From: an uncultured Pelagibacteraceae bacterium
GTDB lineage: Bacteria > Pseudomonadota > Alphaproteobacteria > Pelagibacterales > Pelagibacteraceae
Reading direction: 5' to 3'
NCBI GenBank assembly: GCA_902634885.1
Contig: CACPLR010000002.1
Location: forward strand, 95,543 to 159,542
Length of the DNA stretch: 64,000 nt
Positions 1 to 9,212 of this stretch are shown here, piece after piece; position 1 is the stretch's first letter; the number at the start of each line of letters is the position of its first letter. The notes beneath the pieces are model-generated. The model was not told the DNA's origin. It saw only the letters and a list, made by a program, of their open reading frames with translations, and made no database searches. Position numbers and translations under genes: made by a program.

Positions 1-335
1 AAAGTATTATGGGAGGAATGTCGTGTAACGAAATGTCCCTGGTACCTTGGAACATTTTAAATAAATCTGCAAATCATTGTATAACAATAGATGATTCAAA
101 AGTATCAAATACACTTGCAATGTTAGCTAAATCAAAGTTCAGTAATAAAAAAATTACAGGTGGTGAATGTGCAACACCTGGGATAATAAGTTTAATAGCT
201 GCATGTAACGACAAAAAAATTAAAAATCTTTTGGCGCTTAATGAAAAATCAAATGTACTCGTTATGGGATGTGAAGGCAATACAGATGCTACATTGTATA
301 ATAAGCTATTGTCTCAAGGTTTAAAGAAGATCTAA
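1..335 (+). CDS. PLP-dependent ammonia-lyase, C-terminal part (diaminopropionate ammonia-lyase-like)
   Basis: Reading frame enters from the left edge, so only about 110 C-terminal residues are visible; the ATG at 9 is internal (S-I-M-G-G-M reads through). The order of short motifs (NEMSLVPWNIL, then GGECATPG, then CEGNTDATLY) matches the end of fold-type II PLP enzymes of the diaminopropionate ammonia-lyase / threonine dehydratase group, where the GGE segment sits near the cofactor and the EG-TD-LY segment is near the C-terminus. The PLP lysine lies outside the window. Expected reaction is deamination of 2,3-diaminopropionate or a similar amino acid to a 2-oxo acid. The photolyase gene follows after 2 bp. 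Family sure, substrate not. Confidence 0.7.
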   Translation, partial: SIMGGMSCNEMSLVPWNILNKSANHCITIDDSKVSNTLAMLAKSKFSNKKITGGECATPGIISLIAACNDKKIKNLLALNEKSNVLVMGCEGNTDATLYNKLLSQGLKKI

Positions 336-337
336 AT

Positions 338-1756
338 ATGTCTGATTGTGCTGTTGTTTGGATAAGGGATGATTTTAGAATTAGAAATAATCATGCTCTA
401 TCGTACGCTTGTAAAAATCATGATGCTGTAACTGCTATTTACATACATAATAAAGAGTATTTTGATGGAAAAAGAGAAGCTCAAAGATGGTGGATTAGTA
501 AATCACTGGAGAGTTTTTCAAATGATCTAGAAAAATTTAACATCAAGTTAGAGACAATTATTTCTGATGAAACTTCATTTTACTCAAAATTAAAAACAAA
601 AGATAAAATATCGATTTATTGGAATAAGGTTTATGAACCAGATCATTTAAAGTTAGATAAAGAAATAGAAAAAATTTTAGAAAAAAAAGATATTCCATTT
701 AAATTTTTCAAAGGAAATATTTTAAACGAATATCAATCAATTACTAAAAATGATGGAACACCCTTTAAAGTTTTCAGTCCCTTTTGGAGAAATGCGGAAC
801 AAGTATTTCTAGATGCAGTTCCACAAAAAACGTCAGAGATAAAAAAGTTAAAAAGTAAAAAAACTTTATTTAATTCTAAAGATAATTTTAAACAAATTAT
901 GCCTAAAAAAGATTGGTTTAAAAAGTTTGATCAATATTGGAAGCCATCTGAGGATGAAGCTCACAAAAACTTAAAAGAATTTATAAGTAACAGAATTTCA
1001 AAATATGGTGTTAATAGAGATTATCCATCAATAAATGGATCTTCAAGATTATCTCCCTATATTAGAAACGGTCAAATACACGTAGCTGCAATATATGAAA
1101 AAAGCTCAAAGGATATTAAAAAAAATATAAGTATTAGAAAATATATTAATGAACTAGGATGGAGAGAATTTTCTCACAGTTTAATTAATTATTTCCCACA
1201 AATGTTAAAAGGAAACTTAAGAAAGGAATTTGATAAATTTCCATGGGAAAAAAATTCTAAAAATCTTAAAGCATGGAAACAGGGTATGACTGGTTATCCA
1301 ATTGTTGATGCAGGAATGCGAGAACTTTATGAAACAGGTTGGATGCATAACAGAATTAGAATGGTAGTTGGATCATTTTTAGTTAAACATTTAAGAATTA
1401 ATTGGAAAGAAGGTGAAAAATATTTCAGAAATTGTTTACTAGATTTTAATGAGGCTAACAATGTTGCACAATGGCAATGGGTTGCAGGATGTGGTGCTGA
1501 TGCAGCTCCTTACTTTAGAATTTTTAATCCAATACTGCAGGGTGAAAAATTTGATAAAGAGGGATTATATGTAAAAAAATGGGTACCAGAGTTAAGTAAA
1601 GTTCCATCAAAATTTATACACAAACCTTGGGAAATGGAAATTAAATACCAAAATGCAATAAACACTATAATTGGAAAAGATTATCCTAAACCGATTGTTG
1701 TTCATGAAGAGGCACGAGCTGCAGCTTTAAATGCTTTTCAAAGTTTAAGGAAATAA
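338..1756 (+). CDS. phrB: Deoxyribodipyrimidine photolyase (cryptochrome/photolyase family)
   Basis: 472 residues, normal length for a class I CPD photolyase. The N-terminal antenna domain opens with VVWIRDDFRIRNNHAL, the usual start of this family. The FAD domain carries GSSRLSPYIRNGQIH near residue 233, WREFSHSLINYF near 270, and the substrate-pocket stretch NEANNVAQWQWVAG near 372. The C-terminal ARAAALNAF is also typical. It would use blue light and reduced FAD to split UV-induced pyrimidine dimers, useful in surface ocean water. It starts 2 bp after the ammonia-lyase stop, so the two probably share a transcript. A cryptochrome without repair activity is the only serious alternative. Confidence 0.93.
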   Translation: MSDCAVVWIRDDFRIRNNHALSYACKNHDAVTAIYIHNKEYFDGKREAQRWWISKSLESFSNDLEKFNIKLETIISDETSFYSKLKTKDKISIYWNKVYEPDHLKLDKEIEKILEKKDIPFKFFKGNILNEYQSITKNDGTPFKVFSPFWRNAEQVFLDAVPQKTSEIKKLKSKKTLFNSKDNFKQIMPKKDWFKKFDQYWKPSEDEAHKNLKEFISNRISKYGVNRDYPSINGSSRLSPYIRNGQIHVAAIYEKSSKDIKKNISIRKYINELGWREFSHSLINYFPQMLKGNLRKEFDKFPWEKNSKNLKAWKQGMTGYPIVDAGMRELYETGWMHNRIRMVVGSFLVKHLRINWKEGEKYFRNCLLDFNEANNVAQWQWVAGCGADAAPYFRIFNPILQGEKFDKEGLYVKKWVPELSKVPSKFIHKPWEMEIKYQNAINTIIGKDYPKPIVVHEEARAAALNAFQSLRK

Positions 1757-1762
1757 ATTTTC

Positions 1763-2182
1763 CTATTTTCCTAAAAAGTGATGGATAATTTTTCTTTTTT
1801 GTGGGGTAAGCCTATGTTCAAATAAATATAAACCCTGCCATGTTCCAAGTAACAAATGACTATCTTTAATACTCAAAGAGATTTGATTATTTGTCAATGC
1901 TGATTTTATGTGAGCAGGCATATCATCTTTTCCTTCGGTGGTGTGAACATATAATTTGTTATCCATAGGAGCTAATTTATCAAAATAATTAATTAAATCT
2001 GTTTGAACATCTGGATCTGCATTTTCTTGAACAATTAGGGATGCACTGGTGTGCTGAATACTTAAATTCAATATTCCATTTTTAAAATTATTTTTACTTA
2101 TCCAATTAATTGTTTCATCAGTAAATTCATATAATTTTTGTCCATTTGTGTTTACTTGAAGATTAAAAAATTCCTGTTTCAT
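1763..2182 (-). CDS. YjbQ/UPF0047 family protein
   Basis: 139 residues, the usual length of the one-domain UPF0047 (YjbQ) family. Conserved elements visible are the central IQHTSASLIVQENADPDV segment near residues 43-60, with the His that lies in the active-site cleft, and the DMPAHIKSAL segment near 87-96, with the second His. The C-terminal part has the LLLGTWQGLYLFEHR stretch typical of the family. Members are annotated as secondary thiamine-phosphate synthases because they rescue thiE mutants, but the natural role is unsettled. It lies 5 bp downstream of zapE on the same strand and converges on phrB with 6 bp between stops. Confidence 0.85.
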   Translation of the reverse strand: MKQEFFNLQVNTNGQKLYEFTDETINWISKNNFKNGILNLSIQHTSASLIVQENADPDVQTDLINYFDKLAPMDNKLYVHTTEGKDDMPAHIKSALTNNQISLSIKDSHLLLGTWQGLYLFEHRLTPQKRKIIHHFLGK

Positions 2183-2187
2183 AAATA

Positions 2188-3237
2188 TTATTCTCTAGAT
2201 GTTAGTTCATATAAACGACTTATAGTACGTTTAAACGGTTTTTCTAATAATCTTGATGAAGTAAACTCATCTAAACTTTGATTACTTGTTACTGCAATTG
2301 AAATATCTTTATCATAAATTACATCTAGTAGAGTAATAAATCTCTGTTGTTGGTTTGAATTGGTATCATTAAATTGTGGAATTTGATCTATTACAATAAA
2401 TTTACAGTTTTTAATTATTTCTAAGTAATCTTCTGCACCTAAATTTTGATCACAAAGATCGTTGAAATTAAATCTTGCAATTCCTTCATAAAAATTTTCT
2501 ATTTTAAAATCTCTTCCTTTTACATTGACTATAATTTTAGATTGATTTTTATCTTTTGTAATTGTTCTAAAAAATTTATTAATCTTAAAGTTTGTCTCCT
2601 GGTTTAAAGGATAAAAATATCTTTGTTTTTGATTATCATTAGATTTTCTATAATCATCCTCAATTTTAAGTTCGTGTTCAATTGATTGATCTTCCATAAT
2701 TTTTATGAAAGGTTTAAACTGATCTCGCTGTAGACCATCTTTATATAATTCTGAGATTTTAGTATTTGAAGTTACAATAATTTTTATATCCTCTTTAAAT
2801 ATTTGATCAAATAATTTACCTAAAATCATTGCATCTACAATATTAGTTACTTGAAACTCGTCAAAATAAATTAATGAAGCTTTTGATTTAAGGTTTTTAA
2901 CAAATTGATTGATTACATTTTCTTCATTTTTATCTTTTCGTTCATGAACAAAATCATGAAAACTTAACATAAACTCATTAAAGTGTTGTCTTAATTTTTT
3001 TTGATCTACTTGATCAAAAAAAAAATTTAAAATCATTGTTTTTCCAACGCCTACACCTCCAAATAAATAAAAACCTTTTTTGGAATTTTGTTTTGAAAAT
3101 AACTTTGAAAAAAAGGATTTAAAATTTGATTGGTAATATTGCTCTAGTTTTTTTATAACTGCAATTTGATTGGGGTTAACCTCTAGTTCTTGATTATTAC
3201 AATAAGATATAAAATCTCTCACAAATGTCTTTGGCAT
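2188..3237 (-). CDS. zapE: AFG1-like ATPase / cell division protein ZapE
   Basis: 349 residues, normal for bacterial ZapE/AFG1. Walker A is GGVGVGKT at 60-67 and Walker B is LIYFDEF at about 122-128. The FQVTNIVDAMIL segment that follows and the DFPQFN-like IDQIPQFND near the C-terminus are family signatures. ZapE is a P-loop ATPase that associates with the Z-ring in gammaproteobacteria; mitochondrial AFG1 works in protein quality control. Its role in alphaproteobacteria is less clear. It starts exactly where the upstream cupin gene ends (1-bp overlap), pointing to co-transcription with the 3237-5576 envelope genes. Confidence 0.9.
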   Translation of the reverse strand: MPKTFVRDFISYCNNQELEVNPNQIAVIKKLEQYYQSNFKSFFSKLFSKQNSKKGFYLFGGVGVGKTMILNFFFDQVDQKKLRQHFNEFMLSFHDFVHERKDKNEENVINQFVKNLKSKASLIYFDEFQVTNIVDAMILGKLFDQIFKEDIKIIVTSNTKISELYKDGLQRDQFKPFIKIMEDQSIEHELKIEDDYRKSNDNQKQRYFYPLNQETNFKINKFFRTITKDKNQSKIIVNVKGRDFKIENFYEGIARFNFNDLCDQNLGAEDYLEIIKNCKFIVIDQIPQFNDTNSNQQQRFITLLDVIYDKDISIAVTSNQSLDEFTSSRLLEKPFKRTISRLYELTSRE

Positions 3238-3668
3238 TAATTTTTTTTAGTTTTAAAATCAATACCATACTCTGATCTTGGACCTTTTCTTAAACCAAAT
3301 GGACCTGAAAAAAAAATTGTCATCGGTCTTGTTCCTGGCTCAAGATCAACTCTGTGAAATGCATTGGCTGATCGAAAACCAATGTAACCTGGTCTTCTCC
3401 AAAACTTACCTTTAATTGTAGTTTCCCAATAACCGCCTCTAATAACAATTGTCATATAAGGAAATAAATGATTATGAACACCATCTCCATGATCATCATC
3501 TAGCATTTCATGAATTAAAATATTAAATGGAAACCATCTAGGTCTGTGTCTAAATAAAACGTAATATCTATTCATCCAGGGTTTTGCCTGATCGTAATTT
3601 GGATGTGAAGGGCCTCTATCTAAAACAACTTTTTTTCGCCCTAACTTTTCAAGTAATTTTAAAAACAT
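3237..3668 (-). CDS. Small cupin-like protein
   Basis: 143 residues. A single beta-barrel cupin is suggested by H65-N-H67 followed by a hydrophobic strand (PYMTIVIRGGYWE), a short glycine-rich turn, and a second motif with H105 (ANAFHRVDL). This is the H-x-H ... H metal-ligand arrangement of cupins with the first Glu not obvious. The fold resembles cysteine-dioxygenase-type and other small cupins, but I cannot name a substrate. The N-terminus is basic and tryptophan/proline-rich (HRPRWFPF). It sits between bamB-like and zapE genes with 1-bp overlaps on both sides, so it is a fixed member of this operon. Confidence 0.6.
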   Translation of the reverse strand: MFLKLLEKLGRKKVVLDRGPSHPNYDQAKPWMNRYYVLFRHRPRWFPFNILIHEMLDDDHGDGVHNHLFPYMTIVIRGGYWETTIKGKFWRRPGYIGFRSANAFHRVDLEPGTRPMTIFFSGPFGLRKGPRSEYGIDFKTKKN

Positions 3669-4945
3669 TATTCAACTTTAATAATAGCATTACTCTTTAA
3701 AATGAACATGCCATCATCAAAAACGTTAGGTCTATTAATTCTTGATTTTCCTATTTTATAAAACCCTTCCTCATTTCCTGAAACAGCGTTCAACTTTATC
3801 AATTTTCCATTATTTAAAGAGACATAAACCTTATTTTGCGCAAGGATAAATCCGGTAGGTTCAATTTGATTTTTCTTATTTTCGATATTTTTAAATATGT
3901 TTGTAATCCTTAAAACATTTCCAGTATTATCATCGATTATAAATAAAAAACCTTCTTTTGAAATTGAAAAAACATAATTTTCTATAATGGTTGGTCTTAA
4001 ACTTGAATTGATAGTTTGTTTATATTTTAAAACACCTGATCTTGCATCAATTGCAAAAAACTCATTTCTATTATTTGAAAAGTAAATTGTATCATTTGCA
4101 AAAATAATATCTGAATTTTCTAACGTAAATGCATCTTGGAAAATTAATGTGCTTTGTGTGGGTGTTTGCCAAACTAAACTTCCATCATTTGCATTTAAAG
4201 CGGTTACATCACCAATACTGTTTATAAAAAATACTACTTCTCCTTTTGTTATAAGAGATAATTTTTTTTGAGATTTAATAAATGGGTTATCAGTATCAAA
4301 ATTCCATAGCTCTTTTCCATCTTTTACTGAAAAGGCTCGTATTACATTATCAAAGTCAACAACGACTACGCTATTTTTAATAATTTTTGCATTTGAATTA
4401 AATCCAACTTTACTTTCTATGGTCCAGTTTAATTCTCCTGTTTCTAATTTTATAGAATAAACTTTTGAAAGATTATCAAGTACCAATATATCAGGTCCAG
4501 ATTGTGCAAAATATAAAATTGGTTTTAATTTTTTCTCTTTTTTAGAGTAGTGATTTACTTTCCAATACTCTTCAAAATCTGTTGAGGTTTTAAAGATATC
4601 TCCTTTTCCTGTAAAAAACACTAAACTGTTATCTTCAGTAAATAATATTTCAGGTTGATTAAATTTAAATTGATCAATAGTTGAAAATTTATATGAAAAA
4701 ACTTTTTCAAAATTTGAGTTAAAATCTAAATTTCCACTGTTGTTTGAATTATTTGATAAAAAGGGCTCACCCTTTGTAATTGTTGATATTTTAATATTTA
4801 AAGCAGGATTTAATTCTTGTTTTATTGGTTTTGATTTTTCAAATAAAGTTATAGCATTTGGATTTTCTTCAACTTTTTTATCCTTAAAACCACAATTCGA
4901 TAAAAATAAAAGTAAAACTAGATATAAAAAAAACTTACTCACCAA
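3668..4945 (-). CDS. bamB: BamB-like outer-membrane assembly lipoprotein (PQQ-type beta-propeller)
   Basis: 425 residues. A lipoprotein signal peptide with lipobox LSNC places the modified Cys at residue 18. The remainder is made of PQQ-like propeller blades, seen as repeated units such as ETGELNWTIES, KDGKELWNFDT, NDGSLVWQTPT and RSGVLKYKQTI, each with the A/D-G-x-x-x-W blade signature. This matches BamB, the propeller subunit of the BAM complex that inserts beta-barrel proteins into the outer membrane. It overlaps the upstream YfgM-like gene by 11 bp. BamB and YfgM-like genes being adjacent is a common arrangement in proteobacteria and supports the call. Confidence 0.85.
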   Translation of the reverse strand: MVSKFFLYLVLLLFLSNCGFKDKKVEENPNAITLFEKSKPIKQELNPALNIKISTITKGEPFLSNNSNNSGNLDFNSNFEKVFSYKFSTIDQFKFNQPEILFTEDNSLVFFTGKGDIFKTSTDFEEYWKVNHYSKKEKKLKPILYFAQSGPDILVLDNLSKVYSIKLETGELNWTIESKVGFNSNAKIIKNSVVVVDFDNVIRAFSVKDGKELWNFDTDNPFIKSQKKLSLITKGEVVFFINSIGDVTALNANDGSLVWQTPTQSTLIFQDAFTLENSDIIFANDTIYFSNNRNEFFAIDARSGVLKYKQTINSSLRPTIIENYVFSISKEGFLFIIDDNTGNVLRITNIFKNIENKKNQIEPTGFILAQNKVYVSLNNGKLIKLNAVSGNEEGFYKIGKSRINRPNVFDDGMFILKSNAIIKVE

Positions 4946-5576
4946 AGTCTACACGTAATCTTTTTAGCGCTTCTGTTTTAATTTTTTGACTTGCATTTTC
5001 TAGATTTGCTAACTGTTGGAAAAACTCTTTAGATTTTTGTTTTTGATTATTTGCAAAATAATATTCTGCCATTAAATATAAGCCATGGGGCTTCCAAATA
5101 CTTTCCGATTTAATTACAGGATTTAAAATATCTAAAAGCTCATTTTCATTTGCAAAATCTGAATTAAATAAACCTTTTTTAAATATATTTAGGTTTTTAG
5201 TTTCTTTATCTAGTCCACTTTCATTAATTATAACATCAAAATATTGGTTTATTTCCTCATTTGAAGTTATGAGCTGATTATCAATTAAGAAATAAAAAGC
5301 TAAAGGTGAGTAAGTGCTATCTTTTTCATTAATAATTGTTTTTAATTCCTCTAGGACATCTGTTTGACCACTTTCATACTTTATTACTGCTAAATTGTAT
5401 TGATCAGCAAGTTTTGCTTTTTTTCTTGTTTGAAGCTCTTCATAAAGAAAGTAACCACACAAAATCAATATTAAAACAACTAAAACTGAGATAAGAGATT
5501 TTCTATTATTAATAAAAAAATTCTTAATTCTTTCGTTACGAGTATTGGTATTTATAATATCTATTTCTTCGTCCAT
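4935..5576 (-). CDS. YfgM/tetratricopeptide-like single-pass membrane protein
   Basis: 213 residues. A short cytoplasmic N-terminus is followed by one transmembrane helix at about 29-46 (SLISVLVVLILILCGYF) and a helical periplasmic domain with TPR-like spacing (SPLAFYFLIDNQLI, LYLMAEYYFANNQ). This is the layout of YfgM, an ancillary partner of the SecYEG translocon and periplasmic chaperone network. The C-terminal domain belongs to the tetratricopeptide-like family next to bamB in many proteobacteria. It overlaps acnA by 1 bp upstream and the BamB gene by 11 bp downstream. Function is inferred from topology and neighbourhood rather than from a diagnostic motif. Confidence 0.7.
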   Translation of the reverse strand: MDEEIDIINTNTRNERIKNFFINNRKSLISVLVVLILILCGYFLYEELQTRKKAKLADQYNLAVIKYESGQTDVLEELKTIINEKDSTYSPLAFYFLIDNQLITSNEEINQYFDVIINESGLDKETKNLNIFKKGLFNSDFANENELLDILNPVIKSESIWKPHGLYLMAEYYFANNQKQKSKEFFQQLANLENASQKIKTEALKRLRVDFGE

Positions 5577-8245
5577 TAAATCATGTTCCTTAAAACGTAC
5601 TGTAAAATGCCACCATTTTTATAATATTCCAATTCATTTTTAGTGTCTATTCTACATAACATTTTGATTTTTTTAATATCTCCAGATTGATATTTAAATT
5701 CAACTTCAACCTCGTCTCTTGGATTAATGCCTTTTTCAATATCAATTATTGAAATAAGTTCAGATCCCTTTAAGTTTAAATTCTCTCTATTCATATCACC
5801 GACGAACTGTAAAGGTAAAACTCCCATTCCAATTAAATTTGATCTGTGGATTCTTTCAAAGCTTTCAGCAAGAACAGCTTTAACACCTAAAAGTTTTGTG
5901 CCCTTAGCTGCCCAATCTCTTGAAGATCCTGTACCGTATTCTTTTCCACCAATAACAACTAAATCAGTTCCTCTTTTCTTATATTCAACTACAGCATCAT
6001 AAACAGGCATTATTTTTTCCTCTGGATATAATTTTGTAAATCCACCCTCGGTTCCTGGTGCCATTTCATTTCTAATTCTAATATTTGCAAAGGTTCCTCT
6101 CATCATAACTTCATGGTTTCCTCTTCTTGAACCGTAAGAGTTATAATCTTTCGGTAGAATTTGATGTTTCATAAAGTATTCACCTGTTGGACTTTCTTTT
6201 TGAATAGAACCTGCTGGAGAAATATGGTCAGTTGTGACACTATCTCCTAAAATTAAAAGAGGTCTTGCATCTTTTATTTCTTTAAATCCTTCTGGTTCAT
6301 CAGAAAGATTATCAAAGAAAGGGGGTTTCTTTACATATGTTGAAGTATCTTCCCATTTATAAATACTACTTTCTTCTGTTTTAATTTTTTGCCATTGTTC
6401 AGGTCCTTCTGAAACATTTGAGTATCTTTTAATAAACATTTCGGCATTTAAAGATTTTTGTAAAGTATCTTCTATTTCTTGATTTGTTGGCCAAATATCT
6501 TTCAAGAAAACATCATTGCCTTCTTTATCTTTTCCAAGTGAATCTTTGTATAAATCTTTTTTCATAGATCCAGCAATTGCGTAAGCAACAACTAATGGCG
6601 GTGAGGCTAAGTAATTTGCTTTAACCAAAGGTGAAATTCTTCCTTCAAAGTTTCTATTGCCAGATAAAACCGAAACTGCATAAATATTTTCATCTTTAAT
6701 TGCATCAGAAATATTATCAGGCAATGGACCTGAATTTCCTATACAAGTAGTGCAACCATAACCTACTAAATTAAATCCAAGTTGATCAAGATAAGTATTT
6801 AAACCTGCTTTTGCTAAGTAATCTGTTACGACTTGTGAGCCTGGCGCTAATGATGTTTTAACCCAAGGTTTTGTTGTAAGTCCTTTTTCAATTGCTTTTT
6901 TTGCAAGTAAACCTGCTCCAATTAAAACGCTTGGATTTGAAGTATTGGTACAAGATGTAATTGCTGCAATTACAATATTTCCATCTTCTAAATTATAATC
7001 CTCTCCACTTACTTTTGCAGAACTCGGCTCTTTCTTTTTAGTTATTTCCTCATAAACTTTTTTAAAGTTTGAGGATGCTTCGGTTAATAAAACTTTATCT
7101 TGCGGTCTCTTAGGTCCAGATATAGTTGGAACCACTTTTGACATATCTAAAGAAACTGTATCAGTAAATTCAATTCCATCACTCACCCACAATCCCTGTT
7201 CTTTTGCGTAAGCTTCAACAATATCTACTGTTTGTTTATCTCTGCCTGAAAAGTTTAAATATTTTAAAGTTTCATCATCAATCGGGAAAAATCCACAAGT
7301 TGCACCATATTCTGGCGCCATGTTTGCAATGGTTGCACGATCTGCAAGGGTAAGATTTTTTAAACCTTCCCCATAAAATTCAACAAACTTTCCGACAACT
7401 CCTTTATCTCTTAGCATTTTAACAACAGTTAAAACTAAATCTGTTGCAGTAGTTCCTTCTGGAAGTTTATTAGTTAATTGAAAACCAATTACTTCTGGAA
7501 TAAGCATTGATATTGGCTGACCTAACATGCCCGCTTCAGCTTCAATTCCTCCAACACCCCATCCTAAAACTGATAAACCATTTACCATTGTAGTATGACT
7601 GTCTGTTCCAACTAGAGTATCTGGAAAAATATAATCCTCATCTTTATATTTTTCTGACCAAACAACTTTAGATAAATATTCTAAGTTTACCTGGTGACAA
7701 ATTCCTGTTCCTGGAGGAACTATTCTAAAATTGTTAAATGCTTGTTGTCCCCACTTTAAAAAAGAATATCTCTCAGAATTTCTATTGAATTCAATATCTA
7801 CATTTTCTTTTAAAGAATTTGCACTTGCAAATTTATCAACTTGAACTGAGTGATCTATTACAAGATCAACGGAAGATAAAGGGTTTATGGTATTTGGATC
7901 TTTATTTTTTTCTTTAACAGCTTCTCTCATTGCTGCAAGATCCGCAACTGCTGGAATACCAGTGTAATCTTGAAGTAAAACTCTTGCAGGTCTGTAGGCT
8001 ATTTCAGTTTTTGATTTTTTTGTTTTTAGCCATTCTTTGATAGCCTCAATTTGATTTTTAGTAACACTTAAATCATCTTCATATCTTAATAAATTTTCTA
8101 ATAATACTTTTAGAGATTTTGGAAGTTTGCTTACCCCATCAAGACCGTTTTTTTCAGCAACTTTAATTGAATAATATTTATAATTTTTTCCACCGATTTC
8201 TAAATCAGATAAAGAATTATAAGAGTTTTTTGATCCTGGTTTCAT
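5576..8245 (-). CDS. acnA: Aconitate hydratase A
   Basis: 889 residues, full length for the AcnA/IRP type. The three [4Fe-4S] ligands are C432 (SCTNTSNP) and C498/C501 (GCTTCIGNSGPL). The substrate-binding segments VGTDSHTTMVNG near 212-223 and GRGNHEVMMRG / EYGTGSSRDWAAKG in the C-terminal swivel domain are intact. It converts citrate to isocitrate in the TCA cycle and also feeds the glyoxylate shunt. It begins 2 bp below the LysE-family gene and overlaps the YfgM-like gene by 1 bp, so it may be transcribed with the envelope genes. No sign of damage. Confidence 0.97.
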   Translation of the reverse strand: MKPGSKNSYNSLSDLEIGGKNYKYYSIKVAEKNGLDGVSKLPKSLKVLLENLLRYEDDLSVTKNQIEAIKEWLKTKKSKTEIAYRPARVLLQDYTGIPAVADLAAMREAVKEKNKDPNTINPLSSVDLVIDHSVQVDKFASANSLKENVDIEFNRNSERYSFLKWGQQAFNNFRIVPPGTGICHQVNLEYLSKVVWSEKYKDEDYIFPDTLVGTDSHTTMVNGLSVLGWGVGGIEAEAGMLGQPISMLIPEVIGFQLTNKLPEGTTATDLVLTVVKMLRDKGVVGKFVEFYGEGLKNLTLADRATIANMAPEYGATCGFFPIDDETLKYLNFSGRDKQTVDIVEAYAKEQGLWVSDGIEFTDTVSLDMSKVVPTISGPKRPQDKVLLTEASSNFKKVYEEITKKKEPSSAKVSGEDYNLEDGNIVIAAITSCTNTSNPSVLIGAGLLAKKAIEKGLTTKPWVKTSLAPGSQVVTDYLAKAGLNTYLDQLGFNLVGYGCTTCIGNSGPLPDNISDAIKDENIYAVSVLSGNRNFEGRISPLVKANYLASPPLVVAYAIAGSMKKDLYKDSLGKDKEGNDVFLKDIWPTNQEIEDTLQKSLNAEMFIKRYSNVSEGPEQWQKIKTEESSIYKWEDTSTYVKKPPFFDNLSDEPEGFKEIKDARPLLILGDSVTTDHISPAGSIQKESPTGEYFMKHQILPKDYNSYGSRRGNHEVMMRGTFANIRIRNEMAPGTEGGFTKLYPEEKIMPVYDAVVEYKKRGTDLVVIGGKEYGTGSSRDWAAKGTKLLGVKAVLAESFERIHRSNLIGMGVLPLQFVGDMNRENLNLKGSELISIIDIEKGINPRDEVEVEFKYQSGDIKKIKMLCRIDTKNELEYYKNGGILQYVLRNMI

Positions 8246-8247
8246 GT

Positions 8248-8838
8248 TTAAATATAAATAGTTACAATGCTTAGCAAAAGAAGCAGTGACATAGCATAAT
8301 TAAAGTAATTTATAAATTTATCATTTGTCGCGAATTTCCTTAAAAATTTACCTATAAATGTCCATAATGTAATACTCGTACTTGAGAAAATAAAAGCAAG
8401 TAAAACGATTTGAATCGCATAACTTAAATAGTTTTCTCCAAGCTCTAAATAAGTCGAAACAATAATTATTCCAAACAAAACACCTTTTGGATTTAAAAAT
8501 TGAAAGAAATAAGTATCAAAAAATGTAACTGGATTTTTTTTTTCCTCTTCTTTCAAACTTTTAGAAAAAGAGATCTTATAAGCTAAATATAGCAAAAATA
8601 AGGTTCCAAGATATTTTAGAATATTTTGTAGAATAGGGAAAATCTTAAAAACATTTATCAGACCAATGGTTAGAAAAAATATTAATGAAGTAAATCCAAG
8701 GGTAACACCTAAGATAAGAGGAATTGTTTTTGTAATTCCAAAATTAAATCCAGAATATGATGCAACTACGTTATTTGGACCTGGCGTAAAGGCGGCAACA
8801 AACCAAAAAAGAGCTATTGATAATATTTCTGGATGCAT
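8248..8838 (-). CDS. LysE/RhtB family amino-acid exporter
   Basis: 196 residues with about five to six transmembrane helices. The N-terminal PGPNNVVASYSGFNFG motif (residues about 19-34) is the family signature, followed by LGVTLGFTS and the NPKGVLFG segment near 115. Members export amino acids such as lysine, threonine or homoserine by proton antiport across the inner membrane; the substrate here cannot be told. It is 2 bp upstream of acnA and 5 bp downstream of the csaA gene on the same strand. A second paralogue lies at 60689-61303. Confidence 0.88.
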   Translation of the reverse strand: MHPEILSIALFWFVAAFTPGPNNVVASYSGFNFGITKTIPLILGVTLGFTSLIFFLTIGLINVFKIFPILQNILKYLGTLFLLYLAYKISFSKSLKEEEKKNPVTFFDTYFFQFLNPKGVLFGIIIVSTYLELGENYLSYAIQIVLLAFIFSSTSITLWTFIGKFLRKFATNDKFINYFNYAMSLLLLLSIVTIYI

Positions 8839-8843
8839 AATTA

Positions 8844-9188
8844 TTATGCAATCGGTAGACCATTTTCAGCTTTTTGAGAAGGATGAACTAAAGTTACTTT
8901 TCCATCAGCATCAATTGCTCCTAAAACTAAAACTTGCGAAACTACTCCAGCTATATTTTTTTCTGGAAAATTACAAACCGCAATTACTTGTTTGCCTTTT
9001 AAATTTTCTTCATTGTAATAGTGAGTTATTTGTGCAGAGGACTGTTTAATGCCAATTTCATTACCAAAATCAACCTCAACCACTAATGATGGTTTTCTCG
9101 CTTTTTCATTTTTCTTCACAGATATAACTGTTCCAATTCTAATATCGACCTTGTCAAATATGTCGTAGGTTATTTGTTCTTTAATCAT
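8844..9188 (-). CDS. csaA: CsaA-type tRNA-binding domain protein
   Basis: 114 residues, a stand-alone EMAP-II/OB-fold tRNA-binding domain. The start FDKVDIRIGTVI, the KQSSAQITHYY segment, and VIAVCNFPEKNIAGVVSQVLVLGA are the expected strands of CsaA, a small dimeric protein with chaperone-like activity and reported affinity for tRNA and SecA in Bacillus. The same fold occurs at the C-terminus of MetRS, but the length and lack of synthetase domains exclude that. It is divergent from argE with only 24 bp between start codons, so the two promoters must overlap each other or the genes. Confidence 0.88.
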   Translation of the reverse strand: MIKEQITYDIFDKVDIRIGTVISVKKNEKARKPSLVVEVDFGNEIGIKQSSAQITHYYNEENLKGKQVIAVCNFPEKNIAGVVSQVLVLGAIDADGKVTLVHPSQKAENGLPIA

Positions 9189-9212
9189 TATAAAATATGT
9201 TAAGTTAAAAGT

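Noticed and set aside
8666-9049. 127-codon plus-strand ORF across the LysE/csaA junction
   Set aside because: Antisense to two well-supported genes; no recognisable protein features.
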